Positions 1 through 8,375 of a stretch of 42,198 nucleotides of DNA are shown here, one piece after another. The stretch is taken from NCBI GenBank assembly GCA_017960585.1, contig JAGCYX010000002.1, positions 1-42,198 on the forward strand. Reading direction: 5' to 3'. Under the pieces are notes generated by a model. The model was not told where the DNA came from and did no database searches. It saw nothing but the letters and a program-made list of their open reading frames with translations. Each line of letters begins with the position of its first letter. The stretch's first letter is position 1. The translations under genes and the position numbers were made by a program. Source of the stretch: Bacteroidales bacterium (GTDB lineage: Bacteria; Bacteroidota; Bacteroidia; Bacteroidales; UBA932).

Positions 1-484
1 CGATGCGGGTCAGGTAGTGGAAGAGCTGCAGGCGCTGGGAGTAGTTCATATAGGTGGCGATCTGCCCGCCCACGGAGTAGATGTTGATCTCCTGCCGGTT
101 CAGCCCGTCCAGGATGCGCAGGGCCTCGTCCACGGCCTGCTCGCCGAAGTTCTGCCGGATGAAGTTGCGGACGTGGTCCAGTTCCGACTGGAGGATGCGC
201 CCGTCGGCGCGGATTACGGCCGACGACAGCACCAACAGGCTCACCATAAAGCTGTTGCGCTGCTCCGTGGCGGTATAGCCGCGGGGGCGGGCGGTGCTCT
301 GGTAGCTACCGGCGCCCGCGCCGCTCTGCGTCCCGCCGAAGTTCGCGGCGTCGCTGCCCGTCAGGCGTTGCAGCGCCACCAGACCAGACTCCACCATCGA
401 GCCCAGCAGGTATCCGATCAGGGCCCCGATCGGCCCTCCGGACACCCATCCGAGAAATCCCACGATCCACTTCAGTGTTCCCAT
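1..484 (-). CDS. TerB-domain (DjlA-like) protein, 3' end outside window
   Basis: The reverse strand encodes an open frame from an ATG at 484 that runs off the left edge (161 codons visible). The first 35 or so residues are a glycine-rich hydrophobic stretch (GWVSGGPIGALIGYLLG), as in DjlA-like proteins, where it forms a membrane or oligomerising segment. A Ser/Gly-rich linker follows, then from about residue 80 a helical region (SLLVLSSAVIRADGRI, then FIRQNFGE) that matches the TerB/DjlA N-terminal domain, with its characteristic acidic ADG turn. In this family a C-terminal J domain often follows and would recruit DnaK; that part is not in the window. The exact role is unknown. The family is often labelled tellurite resistance, which is a domain name and not evidence of that function here. 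Confidence 0.75.
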   Translation of the reverse strand, partial: MGTLKWIVGFLGWVSGGPIGALIGYLLGSMVESGLVALQRLTGSDAANFGGTQSGAGAGSYQSTARPRGYTATEQRNSFMVSLLVLSSAVIRADGRILQSELDHVRNFIRQNFGEQAVDEALRILDGLNRQEINIYSVGGQIATYMNYSQRLQLFHYLTRI

Positions 485-560
485 CTTCGCTGTTTTCCCC
501 GCTTACCCGCAAAATCCGGTCCACGCCGCCGGCACTGACATTCTGGCGGAAAGCTGGTCG

Positions 561-592
561 TTTGCAATCTCGGGGATTATTCTTTATATTTG
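561..592 (+). promoter_or_regulatory. Bacteroidota-type promoter of the nitroreductase gene
   Basis: A TTTG box at 561-564 and a TATATTTG box at 585-592 are separated by 20 bp. This matches the -33/-7 consensus of Bacteroidota housekeeping sigma promoters (TTTG, 19-21 bp, TAnnTTTG). The start codon is 32 bp downstream of the -7 box. Confidence 0.75.
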
Positions 593-624
593 CGGAAAAC
601 CGTTAGTTTTAAATCTTTAACAAT

Positions 625-1233
625 ATGAGAATCAAAGCATTGTTCGGCGCTCTCGTCGCGCTGTCCGTATTCGCCGCCTGCACGGCCGAGCAGGCCACCA
701 CCCCATCCCTGGACGATCTCTTTCTGACCCGCCGGAGCATCCGCGCCTACGAGCCCGGACGCACCATCAGCGAAGCGCAGGTGCGCGAACTGCTGACCGC
801 GACGCAGAACGCCCCCTCCTGGGCCAACCAGCAGCCGAGCAAGTATTACGTGGCCATCACACCCGAGAAGCACGACGCCGTTCTGGAGATGATTGGCGGC
901 AACAAGGACCGCGTGGTCAACGCGCCGGTCATGATTGTGTCCACCTTCGAAAAGGGCAAGTCCGGCTTCTTCCGCGGCAACCCCGCCAACGATGCCGGCG
1001 ACTTCTGGGGCGCCTACGACAACGGCCTCAGCAACGCGTACCTGGTCTTGAAGGCCCGCGAGATGGGCTTTGACACCCTCATCATGGGCATGCGCGAATC
1101 CGACAAACTCCGCGAGTTGTTCAATATCCCCGAGGAGGAAATGATCCTCGCCGTCATCGCCCTCGGCTACCGCGCCGAAGAACCCAACATGCCCGTCCAC
1201 CGTCCCCTCGACGAGGTTGTGAAGTTCTTTTAA
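625..1233 (+). CDS. nitroreductase-family lipoprotein
   Basis: A 202-residue protein of the FMN-dependent nitroreductase fold. Residues 1-19 are a lipoprotein signal peptide with lipobox FAAC and acyl-cysteine at 19, so the enzyme is predicted to be membrane-anchored and exported, which is unusual because most nitroreductases are cytoplasmic. The mature part begins with the family motif RRSIR (36-40), which binds the FMN phosphate, followed by NAPSWANQQP-type residues near 70 and the C-terminal GMRES and ALGYRAEEP segments typical of NADPH:FMN nitroreductases. The family reduces nitro compounds, quinones or flavins; the substrate cannot be read from sequence. It has its own promoter. A second TATCTTTG box follows it, so it is probably transcribed apart from the next gene. 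Confidence 0.85.
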   Translation: MRIKALFGALVALSVFAACTAEQATTPSLDDLFLTRRSIRAYEPGRTISEAQVRELLTATQNAPSWANQQPSKYYVAITPEKHDAVLEMIGGNKDRVVNAPVMIVSTFEKGKSGFFRGNPANDAGDFWGAYDNGLSNAYLVLKAREMGFDTLIMGMRESDKLRELFNIPEEEMILAVIALGYRAEEPNMPVHRPLDEVVKFF

Positions 1234-1243
1234 GAATAATGCG

Positions 1244-1251
1244 TATCTTTG
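1244..1251 (+). promoter_or_regulatory. -7 box (TATCTTTG) upstream of the alarmone synthetase
   Basis: TATCTTTG fits the Bacteroidota -7 consensus TAnnTTTG and lies 22 bp upstream of the ATG at 1274. I see no convincing TTTG box at the expected 19-21 bp distance. Confidence 0.5.
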
Positions 1252-1273
1252 GGATTGCAAAAACTTAGAACCA

Positions 1274-1924
1274 ATGGCAGCAAACGACAAAGCACAGGAG
1301 TTGATGGAGCTTTGGATGGAAGAGACTTCGATGGAGTTCCGGAAATTGATGGCCTATTATGAGTGCGCGATCATGGAAGTGGAGACCAAGTTCAAGGTCC
1401 TGTCCAAGAATTTCTCGCTCGGAGACGACTGCAATCCCATCGAGAGCATCCAGTCCCGCCTGAAATCCACCCGCAGCATTTTCAAGAAGATGCAGAAGAA
1501 AGGCCTGCCGCTCACGGTCGAGGCCATCGAGAAGAACCTCCACGACATCGCCGGCGTGCGGGTGATCTGCTCCACCATCTCAGATATCTACGCCCTCGCC
1601 GATGCCTTCATCGGACAGGACGACGTGTTCCTGGTCGAGCGCAAGGACTACATCGCCGAGCCCAAGGAGAACGGCTACCGCAGCCTGCATCTGATTGTCA
1701 GCACTCCCATCTTCCTGGAGAACAACAAGCGCATGATGGAAGTCGAAGTGCAGATGCGCACCCTGTCCATGGACACTTGGGCCAGCCTGGAGCACAAATT
1801 CCGTTACAAAAAGGAGAGCAACCCCTACATCGACGTCATCGCCGAGGAGTTGCGTGCCTGTGCGGACGCCTGCGCGACCATCGACGCGCGCATGCAGCAC
1901 GTCCACGACCTGCGCAATATGTAA
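1274..1924 (+). CDS. small alarmone synthetase (RelA/SpoT synthetase domain, RelQ-like)
   Basis: A 216-residue stand-alone (p)ppGpp synthetase domain without HD hydrolase, TGS or ACT domains, which is the size of RelQ/RelP-type small alarmone synthetases. It would transfer pyrophosphate from ATP to GTP or GDP. Visible motifs are ESIQSRLKSTRSIFKKMQKKG (about 57-77, ATP-binding basic helix), DIAGVRVIC (about 92-100), ENGYRSLHLIV (about 132-142, GTP-binding loop with the stacking tyrosine) and MEVEVQMRT (about 155-163, catalytic glutamates). The GH3 gene begins 11 bp downstream in the same direction. This is one of two separate synthetase-domain genes within 8 kb; the other, at 8376-9437, belongs to a different subfamily. 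Confidence 0.9.
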   Translation: MAANDKAQELMELWMEETSMEFRKLMAYYECAIMEVETKFKVLSKNFSLGDDCNPIESIQSRLKSTRSIFKKMQKKGLPLTVEAIEKNLHDIAGVRVICSTISDIYALADAFIGQDDVFLVERKDYIAEPKENGYRSLHLIVSTPIFLENNKRMMEVEVQMRTLSMDTWASLEHKFRYKKESNPYIDVIAEELRACADACATIDARMQHVHDLRNM

Positions 1925-1935
1925 TTTCCCTGATA

Positions 1936-2985
1936 ATGAGACCGGAAGACCTGTCCCTGCGGGAGAAAGTCGGACAACTCTTCGTCGTCCGGCCGGAATC
2001 GCTGGAACCGGCCATCCGTTACGACTCCGACGCGGAACTGCCGCCGTACCGCCTCCAGGCGGTCAGCGACGGCATGCGCCGACGGGCGGAAGACTACCCT
2101 GTGGGCGGCATCCTGCTCTACGGCCACAACATCGACGGTCCCGCGCAGCTGGAACGGTTCATCGCGGACCTGCGCGCCCTGCCGGGCGCTCCCCTGCTCT
2201 GCATCGACGAGGAAGGCGGCCGCGTGAGCCGCATCGCGAACAACCCGGCCTTCGACGTGCCCCGCTACGAGAGCGCCGCGGCCATGGCTGCAGCGGGACC
2301 GGAGGCCACCTGCGACGCCGCCCGCGCCATCGGCGGCTACCTCAAGCGCTACAGCTTCGACATCGACTTCGCCCCGGTGGCGGACGTCAACACCAATCCC
2401 GACAACGTCATCATCGGCGCCCGCGCCTTCAGCGACGACCCGCGGCGCGCCGCGCCCCTGGTCGCCGCGTACGTGCGCGGGCTGCAGGACGCCGGCGTCA
2501 CGGCCTGCCTGAAGCATTTCCCCGGCCACGGGGACACGCTGGCCGACACGCACTTGGGCTACGCCTTCACGCGCAAGACCTGGGCGGAGATCGACGCCTG
2601 CGAGATGATTCCCTTCCGCGAAGGCATCCGGGCGGGCGCGCGACTCGTCATGGCCGCCCATATCGCCGCGCCGGCGGTCACGGGCTCCGACCTCCCCGCC
2701 ACCCTCTCCCCCGCCATCCTGACGGAGAAACTGCGCGGGGAACTGGGATTCGACGGCATCATCATTACGGACGCCCTGGAGATGGGCGCCATCACGCGGC
2801 AGTACGGCAGCGGCGAGGCCGCCGTACGTGCCCTGCAGGCCGGCGCAGACCTGCTGCTGTGCCCGCTGGACCTCTGCGCCGCCTTCGACGCAGTCGTGGA
2901 CGCCGTCCGGAGCGGTGTGCTGCCGGAGGCGCGCCTGGACGAGAGTCTGGAACGACTATCCCCTATTCGATATCGAAAAGATTGA
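1936..2985 (+). CDS. glycoside hydrolase family 3, NagZ-like beta-N-acetylhexosaminidase
   Basis: A 349-residue single-domain GH3 enzyme without an obvious signal peptide. NagZ-type enzymes remove N-acetylglucosamine from muropeptide fragments in peptidoglycan recycling. Motifs: IDEEGGRVSR near residue 95, KHFPGHGDT near 195 with the following Asp-His pair in ADTHLGYA (the NagZ acid/base dyad), and FDGIIITDALEMGAI near 275, whose aspartate is the expected nucleophile. The C-terminus is odd. Family members normally continue with a helix of the form RRILxLK after LDES, but here the frame reads LDESLERLSPIRYRKD and stops inside the 3' end of the convergent STAS gene (23-bp overlap). The last helix is therefore probably lost or altered. 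The catalytic core looks intact. Confidence 0.85.
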   Translation: MRPEDLSLREKVGQLFVVRPESLEPAIRYDSDAELPPYRLQAVSDGMRRRAEDYPVGGILLYGHNIDGPAQLERFIADLRALPGAPLLCIDEEGGRVSRIANNPAFDVPRYESAAAMAAAGPEATCDAARAIGGYLKRYSFDIDFAPVADVNTNPDNVIIGARAFSDDPRRAAPLVAAYVRGLQDAGVTACLKHFPGHGDTLADTHLGYAFTRKTWAEIDACEMIPFREGIRAGARLVMAAHIAAPAVTGSDLPATLSPAILTEKLRGELGFDGIIITDALEMGAITRQYGSGEAAVRALQAGADLLLCPLDLCAAFDAVVDAVRSGVLPEARLDESLERLSPIRYRKD

Positions 2986-3265
2986 GGAACCCGGTCATCA
3001 TGAAGACCTGGCGGATTTCGTCAGAGATGTTCTTCACGATGATCTTGCCTCCCTGCGATGCCGCCGCCTTGCGCAGCGACAGGAAGATACGCAGGCCGGA
3101 GCTGGAGATGTAACTCATCTCCGTGCAGTCCAGCACGATGGTGCCACCGGCGTTGGCCATCACGGGCTCGAGGGCTGCGGAAACTTCCTGGGAAGCGGGC
3201 GTGTCCAGACGGCCGACCAGGCGGACCGTCGTCTCAGATTCTTGGGTGTTGATAAAGACTTCCAT
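2963..3265 (-). CDS. STAS-domain anti-sigma-factor antagonist
   Basis: A 100-residue single STAS domain of the SpoIIAA/RsbV type. These proteins bind a kinase/anti-sigma partner when unphosphorylated and are released when a serine is phosphorylated. The phosphorylation loop SYISSSGLR (51-59) is present, as is the opening strand TTVRLVGRLDTPAS. I chose the ATG at 3265 over a TTG two codons upstream. It lies 9 bp after the stop of the SpoIIE-type phosphatase, as expected for a phosphatase and its substrate in one operon. Its 3' end overlaps that of the convergent GH3 gene by 23 bp. The target (sigma factor or other effector) is not in the window. Confidence 0.88.
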   Translation of the reverse strand: MEVFINTQESETTVRLVGRLDTPASQEVSAALEPVMANAGGTIVLDCTEMSYISSSGLRIFLSLRKAAASQGGKIIVKNISDEIRQVFMMTGFLNLFDIE

Positions 3266-3274
3266 ATTCAATTG

Positions 3275-5467
3275 TTATATTCGTTTAGACATTGAGAGTA
3301 CGTTCTTGCCGTCAACCCGTTCGTAGGTGACGGTATCCATAATGTTCCGGACAAGGAAGATGCCAAGTCCGCCGATCGGGCGTTCATCCACGCCGAGCGT
3401 GACATCCGCCTCCGGCGCAGCCGTCGGATCGAATGCGACGCCGCTGTCGGTGATGATGAACTTCAGCATGTCACGGGCCATGATCGCCTCGATGTCCACG
3501 AGGCCGTCCGACCCCCTGGGATAGGCATAGAGGATGACATTGGTCACCGCTTCTTCCAGGGCAAGGTTCAGGCTCATCGCCAGGCCCTGGTCCAAATTCT
3601 TTTCTTCGGCGATGATGCCGATGAAATCTGCCAGCTGGGGAATCTGCTGGATGTCGTTGTGCAGAATCAGATGGCGTTCAGTTGCGTCCGGTAACATATC
3701 GTTGAGATAATGGATAAACAACATGGTAATATCGTCGCTCTGGGCGGCGTCGCCCACGAAGCGGGCGATTTCCTCTTTCACGGCGTCCAGTTGCCCCACA
3801 GCAGTGCGACGGGTATGGAGCGGAGCCTCCAGCCGGTCCATCCCGAACTGCTCGTGGGCGAGGTTCTCGGCTTCCGTGACACCGTCGGTGTAGAGGAAGA
3901 GGGCGTCGTCATACGTCAGATCGATTTCCTGCTCCCGGAAAGGAATGCCCGGCAGGACGCCCAGGGCCACATTCGGGAGCACGGGGAGGGTCGACACCTT
4001 GTCGGTGAACAGGAACGGCGGATTGTGGCCGGCGTTGCAATAGCGCAGCTTGCCCGTGTACATGTCCAGCACCCCGCAGAAGAAGGTGACGAACATATTG
4101 TTTTCGTTCATGTCCGACATGGCGTTGTTGATCATCGTCACGATGCGCTGGGGGCTGTTCTCATGGGAGGATATCGATCGGAACAGGCTGCGGGTCACGG
4201 CCATCACCAAGGAAGCCGGCACGCCCTTGCCGCTCACGTCGCCGATGCAGAAGAACAGTTTCTCGTCGCGGATATAGAAATCATACAGGTCGCCGCCCAC
4301 TTCCCGGGCCGGCACGAGCGTGGCCGCCATGTCGATGTCCTTCCGTTCCGGGAAAGGCGGGAAGGTCTTGGGAATCATGGACATCTGAATGTCGTGCCCG
4401 ATCTTGAGCTCATGCTCCATCCGCTCCTTCTTCTCGTTGAGCTGCGCAAACTTCATCTGGTTCCGGACCACGGAACGCAGGATGAGGATCAGCATGCCCA
4501 GCCCCACCAGCATCAGGAGGGAAACCAGCATGCTCATCCGGCGGATCTCGCCGAAGATGGCGCTGTCCGGGATGACGATGGCCATCGACCAGCCCGTCTT
4601 CTCGATCGGAGCGTAGAAGACGGACAACTTCTCCCGGCGGCTTTGCCTCAAGGATATGTTGCCGTTCCTGCCGGCCAGCATCGACTCCGTCAGCAGCCTG
4701 TAATTGGCGGTATCCGACGCCTGTTGCGCGTAATCCTGCACGGTATGCTGCATGTTGAGCTCTTCCACGGGATTGACCATGACCCGGCCTTCCCGGCTGA
4801 CCAGGACGCTGAATGCGCCCGGATAGACCCGCACACTGCCGACCAGCTCCGTGAGCCAGTCCAGCGAGATGTCGGCCGTGAGCACGGCGGCGAAGCGGCC
4901 GCTTTCGTCCATCACCGGCACGGAATAGGTCGTCATCATGATATCGCCGCCGCCCGTGTCGAGATACGGCTCGGACCAGTATCCGATGCCGTAGTTGAGC
5001 GGCTCGGTGAACCATTCCTGCGAAGGATAATCGTACTCCTCCGTGGCCAGGGACTTGAGCTCCGTCCCGCCGTCGGCCGTGCGGCAGACATACGGCGCAT
5101 AGAGCGGCAATTTCTGGTTGTAGCCCGGCACGAGCGCGATGGTGGAGCCCATCACGGACGGATTCTCCTCCACGATGCGGCGCGAGACGACCGCCAGGCT
5201 GTCGGGAACGCCGAGGCACCAGCGGGCGATCCAGATGCTATTGTGCACCGCCGCTTCCGCCTGGTCCACGACGTCCATGATATAGTTGCGCGTGGCGCGC
5301 AGCTCACTCTCCGCCCGGAGGGAAGCCTCCTGCCGGAGCGCCCGCTGCGAATAGAAATATTGGAGCAGAGACGTCGCTTCCAGGATGATCATCGCCACCA
5401 GGACCAGCAGCAAACCCGCTCCCGTAGATTTCTTGACTACTTTCTTGATATTATCATTCAATTCCAT
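3275..5467 (-). CDS. membrane Cache sensor with SpoIIE-type PP2C phosphatase and HATPase domain
   Basis: A 730-residue sensor protein. A transmembrane segment (about 17-37) is followed by a large extracytoplasmic region (about 45-305) with dCache-like features (YPSQEWFTEP, DISLDWLTELV, TGWSMAIVIP). A second transmembrane segment (about 312-332) and a short coiled coil lead to a SpoIIE/RsbU-type PP2C phosphatase (about 375-590) with metal-binding motifs REVGGDLYDFY, IGDVSGKGVPAS, YCNAGHNPP, LYTDGVTEAEN and SDDITML. The C-terminus (about 605-730) is a GHKL ATPase like RsbW, with NLALEEAVTNVILYAYP and GGLGIFLVR. One protein thus carries both the phosphatase and the kinase/anti-sigma-like module of a partner switch, and the STAS partner is encoded directly downstream. 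The ligand is unknown. The antiporter gene ends 4 bp upstream. Confidence 0.9.
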   Translation of the reverse strand: MELNDNIKKVVKKSTGAGLLLVLVAMIILEATSLLQYFYSQRALRQEASLRAESELRATRNYIMDVVDQAEAAVHNSIWIARWCLGVPDSLAVVSRRIVEENPSVMGSTIALVPGYNQKLPLYAPYVCRTADGGTELKSLATEEYDYPSQEWFTEPLNYGIGYWSEPYLDTGGGDIMMTTYSVPVMDESGRFAAVLTADISLDWLTELVGSVRVYPGAFSVLVSREGRVMVNPVEELNMQHTVQDYAQQASDTANYRLLTESMLAGRNGNISLRQSRREKLSVFYAPIEKTGWSMAIVIPDSAIFGEIRRMSMLVSLLMLVGLGMLILILRSVVRNQMKFAQLNEKKERMEHELKIGHDIQMSMIPKTFPPFPERKDIDMAATLVPAREVGGDLYDFYIRDEKLFFCIGDVSGKGVPASLVMAVTRSLFRSISSHENSPQRIVTMINNAMSDMNENNMFVTFFCGVLDMYTGKLRYCNAGHNPPFLFTDKVSTLPVLPNVALGVLPGIPFREQEIDLTYDDALFLYTDGVTEAENLAHEQFGMDRLEAPLHTRRTAVGQLDAVKEEIARFVGDAAQSDDITMLFIHYLNDMLPDATERHLILHNDIQQIPQLADFIGIIAEEKNLDQGLAMSLNLALEEAVTNVILYAYPRGSDGLVDIEAIMARDMLKFIITDSGVAFDPTAAPEADVTLGVDERPIGGLGIFLVRNIMDTVTYERVDGKNVLSMSKRI

Positions 5468-5471
5468 AGTG

Positions 5472-6947
5472 TCAATCCTCCGTATCTCCCATAATAATTA
5501 CGAGCCGGTCCCCCGGCTTCAATTCCAGGCTCCCGTGCGGGACGATGTATCTGGCTTCGCGCCGAACCATGACGACCCGGATGCCGTGCGGCAAGTGCAG
5601 GTCGCGCAGCGTCGGCCCCCGCAAGAGGTCCTTTTCCGAAACGATGTGGTCCCGCAGCATACCCATCTCTTCCGGAATCTCCATACCGAAGGACTCCACT
5701 TCCGGATCGTCCTCGACACAGAGGTCCAGCTTGCGGGCCGCGGGCACCAGCGTCATTCCCTGCACCAGCAGGGACAGCAGCGCGATGACGAACACGATGT
5801 TGAAAATGTCCACACCGCCCTCCACATTGTTCAGCAGCGCACTCATGGCGAACAGGATGGGGCCGGAGCCCTTCATGCCGGCCCAGGACACGTACATACG
5901 GGCGCGCATGGACAACTTCGGGAACGGCAGCAGGCTGAGGAACACGCCCAGCGGACGCCCCACGAAGATGAGGAACACGCCGATGAGCAGGGCGGGTCCC
6001 AGCACCGCCGGCATGTGTGACGGCCGGGCCAGCAGACCCAGCAGCAGGAACATCAGCAGCTGCGCAAGCCAGGTGATGCTCTCGAAGAACTTTTCGATAT
6101 CCCGCTTGAACGGGAAATCCTTCATATTGCCGATGAGGATGGCCGCCACATACAGGGCCAACAGTCCGTTCCCGCCGACCAGCGAACCCAGGCCGTTGGC
6201 CAAGAGGGCGAGCGTCAGGATCAGGATCGAATAGAGCGGACCGCTCTGCAGCTGCACCTTGCGGATCAGCCAGCGGGCGCCGTAACCGACGCCGAATCCG
6301 ACGGCGATGCCGGCGACAATCTGCCAGACGAACACGAGCGCCGTCATCCAACCCGGCTCGACCGATGCATCCGTGATGATCTTGATCAGGATGAGCGTCA
6401 GCGAGTACGCCATCGGGTCGTTGCTGCCGGATTCCAGCTCCAGGGTCGGATCGAGCTTCTCGCGCAGATACAGACGCTTGCTGCGCAGGACCGAGAAGAC
6501 GGACGGGGAATCCGTCGAGGACAGGATGGCGGCGATCAGGAAACAGCCCAGCAGCGTCGCACCAGCGCCGCCCAGACGATTCCCGAGCACGAAGTAGATG
6601 AAGAAACCCGTGGCTACCACCGTCACCGCCAGGCCGACCGTCGTGAGCATAAGTCCCCGTTTCATCACGGGCCGCGTCTCCTTCAAGGAGGTCTCCAGAC
6701 CACCGGACAGCAGGATGATCGTCATTCCGAGATGGCAGATGAACTCGGCCAGTTCGTGATTCCCGACCTCGACCCCGAGCCCGTCCTGTCCGGCCGCCAT
6801 GCCGATAAGGAGGAACAGGAGCATGCCCGGAACGCCGTATTTGGCCCCGAGCCGCGAAATCAGGATGGCGGCAAGGACCATGACGGACAGGAGGAACAGG
6901 AGGTTTCCCGTCCCCAGGTGGATTGATATGGCAGGAAGCGACAGCAT
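5472..6947 (-). CDS. K+/H+ antiporter, CPA1 family with C-terminal RCK/TrkA-C domain
   Basis: A 491-residue monovalent cation:proton antiporter of the NhaP2/CvrA type. About 12 hydrophobic helices fill residues 12-385, with conserved segments GVPGMLLFLLIGMAAGQDGLG, ILSSTDSPSVFSVLRSK, LELESGSNDPMAYSLT (the Asp pair for ion exchange) and SWAGMKGSGPILFA. A regulatory TrkA-C domain follows (about 415-491, KDLLRGPTLRDLHLPHGIRVVMVRR to LKPGDRLVIIMG). I used the ATG at 6947, not one 39 codons upstream, because it begins the first helix and lies 7 bp after the upstream stop. Related exporters regulate cytoplasmic K+ or pH. Its place between alarmone enzymes and a partner-switching sensor suggests a shared stress response, which is an inference. 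Confidence 0.9.
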   Translation of the reverse strand: MLSLPAISIHLGTGNLLFLLSVMVLAAILISRLGAKYGVPGMLLFLLIGMAAGQDGLGVEVGNHELAEFICHLGMTIILLSGGLETSLKETRPVMKRGLMLTTVGLAVTVVATGFFIYFVLGNRLGGAGATLLGCFLIAAILSSTDSPSVFSVLRSKRLYLREKLDPTLELESGSNDPMAYSLTLILIKIITDASVEPGWMTALVFVWQIVAGIAVGFGVGYGARWLIRKVQLQSGPLYSILILTLALLANGLGSLVGGNGLLALYVAAILIGNMKDFPFKRDIEKFFESITWLAQLLMFLLLGLLARPSHMPAVLGPALLIGVFLIFVGRPLGVFLSLLPFPKLSMRARMYVSWAGMKGSGPILFAMSALLNNVEGGVDIFNIVFVIALLSLLVQGMTLVPAARKLDLCVEDDPEVESFGMEIPEEMGMLRDHIVSEKDLLRGPTLRDLHLPHGIRVVMVRREARYIVPHGSLELKPGDRLVIIMGDTED

Positions 6948-6954
6948 CCGGTAC

Positions 6955-7788
6955 TTACTTAAGAATGGACTTGAGTTTCTCGCGGAATTCCGGCATGGGG
7001 CACTTGGTATCCCGCTCAACGATAAGGGTCTTGAGGCCGGCGTACGGTCCGATCTCCTCTTCAATGTCTTTCAGGGGCCGGTCCGCGCCGAAATAGGCCG
7101 CAGCGAAACACTCCCAGAAACGGATGGCGAGCGACTTGGGCATGTGGAAAGTTTCCTGGATGAACGCCTCGTCGCTGAGGCAGCAGCACAGGTACACCAT
7201 ACCCAGGTCGAAGAGCTTGTAGCCGTAGCAGAAATCGCCCAGGTCGATAAAGTAGCGCTTGTCTCCCACAAAGATGGCGTTGCTGTACTGGAGGTCTCCG
7301 TGGATGGCGGTATCCGTGTCGGGGGCGTCCGTGATGAAACGTCCGAGCTTGTCCTTTTCCCCGGCGGTGAAGAAGGGATTCTCCTCCAGCAGGCGGCAGT
7401 AGCGGTCCTTGACGCTCTCGAACTGCTTCGTGTCCACGTGAACCTCATGCAGCTTCACGCACATCTGCGCGAACTCATCCGCGTAGCGCTGAACGTGCTC
7501 CGGATCGTCGCCCGTGGCGCGCGAATAGGATTTCTTGCCCACGATGCGGCGGAAACGGATGCCGTAGCGGCCGTCCTCCGTGACCACGTATTCGCCGGGT
7601 TCCGGGGTCGGAATGCCGGCTTCATAGACCTTGCGGGCAAGCATCATCTCGTCCAGCGGCTGCTGGATCTTGCCGGGCAGATACAGCTTCAGCATCACAG
7701 AGGGGTCGGTCCTGTGGTCGTAGCTCTCACCGTTGGCGCCGCCGCCAGACAGGACATAATCGTTCAGGGAAATCTTGATTGCCTCCAT
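6955..7788 (-). CDS. TIGR02172-type aminoglycoside-phosphotransferase-like kinase
   Basis: A 277-residue protein of the APH/choline-kinase fold, matching the TIGR02172 family first noted in Fibrobacter succinogenes. Kinase landmarks are the catalytic loop HGDLQYSN (163-170) with Asp165 and Asn170, and the metal-binding FIDLGD (180-185). The N-terminal GGGANGESY replaces a classic glycine loop. I chose the ATG at 7788, which follows the stop of the HD hydrolase gene by one base; a start 7 codons upstream would overlap that gene by 20 bp. The substrate is unknown, and there is no evidence for antibiotic resistance. Family members are common in Bacteroidota and Firmicutes but uncharacterised to my knowledge. 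Confidence 0.82.
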   Translation of the reverse strand: MEAIKISLNDYVLSGGGANGESYDHRTDPSVMLKLYLPGKIQQPLDEMMLARKVYEAGIPTPEPGEYVVTEDGRYGIRFRRIVGKKSYSRATGDDPEHVQRYADEFAQMCVKLHEVHVDTKQFESVKDRYCRLLEENPFFTAGEKDKLGRFITDAPDTDTAIHGDLQYSNAIFVGDKRYFIDLGDFCYGYKLFDLGMVYLCCCLSDEAFIQETFHMPKSLAIRFWECFAAAYFGADRPLKDIEEEIGPYAGLKTLIVERDTKCPMPEFREKLKSILK

Positions 7789-7789
7789 A

Positions 7790-8368
7790 TTATTTTCCGA
7801 ATACTTCATTGATCAAATGTTCAAATTCCTGGAAAGCGAAGGTATCCTGCAGTTCGCGCAGGGACTCCGCCAGCCCCCGGTAGTGCCATTCATGGTCCTT
7901 GGGGTCCTTGGCGTGGAAGATGTTCCACAGGGCGTCGCCCTGCACGGCATAATCGCGCGCGATCGCCCGCATGTTGGAGAGCTTGTCGCCGAGGGCCACC
8001 ATCTTGGCGTCGTGCGGCGCCCGGGCCAGGCGGTCGATAGCCGCCTGCTTGCGCGCGTGCCAGCTGTCCTCCTCGCTGACGCCCTCCACGAAGGCGTCGC
8101 TCTCCGCGGCCACCAGCCCGGCGATCCGGTCGCCGAACTCGGCGCGGAGCTGCTCCACGGTCACGTCCGTGTCCTCCACGGTGTCGTGCAGGGCCGCGGC
8201 CGCCAGGAGTTCCTGGTCCGCGGTCATCGTGGCCACGATCTCCATCGCTTCCATCGGATGGACGATATAGGGGAAACCCTTGCCGCGACGCTCCGTCCCG
8301 GCGTGCGCCTGCACCGCGAAGACGATTGCGCGGTCCAGCAGATCTGTATTCAAAGGTTTGTTTGCCAT
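7790..8368 (-). CDS. stand-alone HD alarmone hydrolase (SpoT/MESH1-like)
   Basis: A 192-residue protein consisting of one HD-type phosphohydrolase domain. The order of residues is that of the (p)ppGpp hydrolase domain of SpoT and of MESH1: H22 in AVQAHAGT, GFPYIVHPMEAM with His37, ALHDTVEDTDVT with the His61-Asp62 pair, FGDRIAGLV, and VALGDKLSNM with Asp128. Such small alarmone hydrolases remove the 3'-pyrophosphate from (p)ppGpp. No synthetase or regulatory domain is attached. It lies 7 bp downstream of a RelA/SpoT synthetase gene, so the two halves of alarmone turnover are encoded as separate neighbouring proteins. Other HD substrates are possible, but the HDTVED signature is close to diagnostic. 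Confidence 0.88.
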   Translation of the reverse strand: MANKPLNTDLLDRAIVFAVQAHAGTERRGKGFPYIVHPMEAMEIVATMTADQELLAAAALHDTVEDTDVTVEQLRAEFGDRIAGLVAAESDAFVEGVSEEDSWHARKQAAIDRLARAPHDAKMVALGDKLSNMRAIARDYAVQGDALWNIFHAKDPKDHEWHYRGLAESLRELQDTFAFQEFEHLINEVFGK

Positions 8369-8375
8369 GGCGAGT

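Noticed and set aside
3710..5494. 594-codon open frame on the plus strand
   Set aside because: Antisense shadow of the SpoIIE-type phosphatase, rich in His and Arg without motifs.
6955..7788. Aminoglycoside resistance gene
   Set aside because: The fold is APH-like, but the sequence fits TIGR02172 proteins of unknown substrate; the operon context is not resistance.
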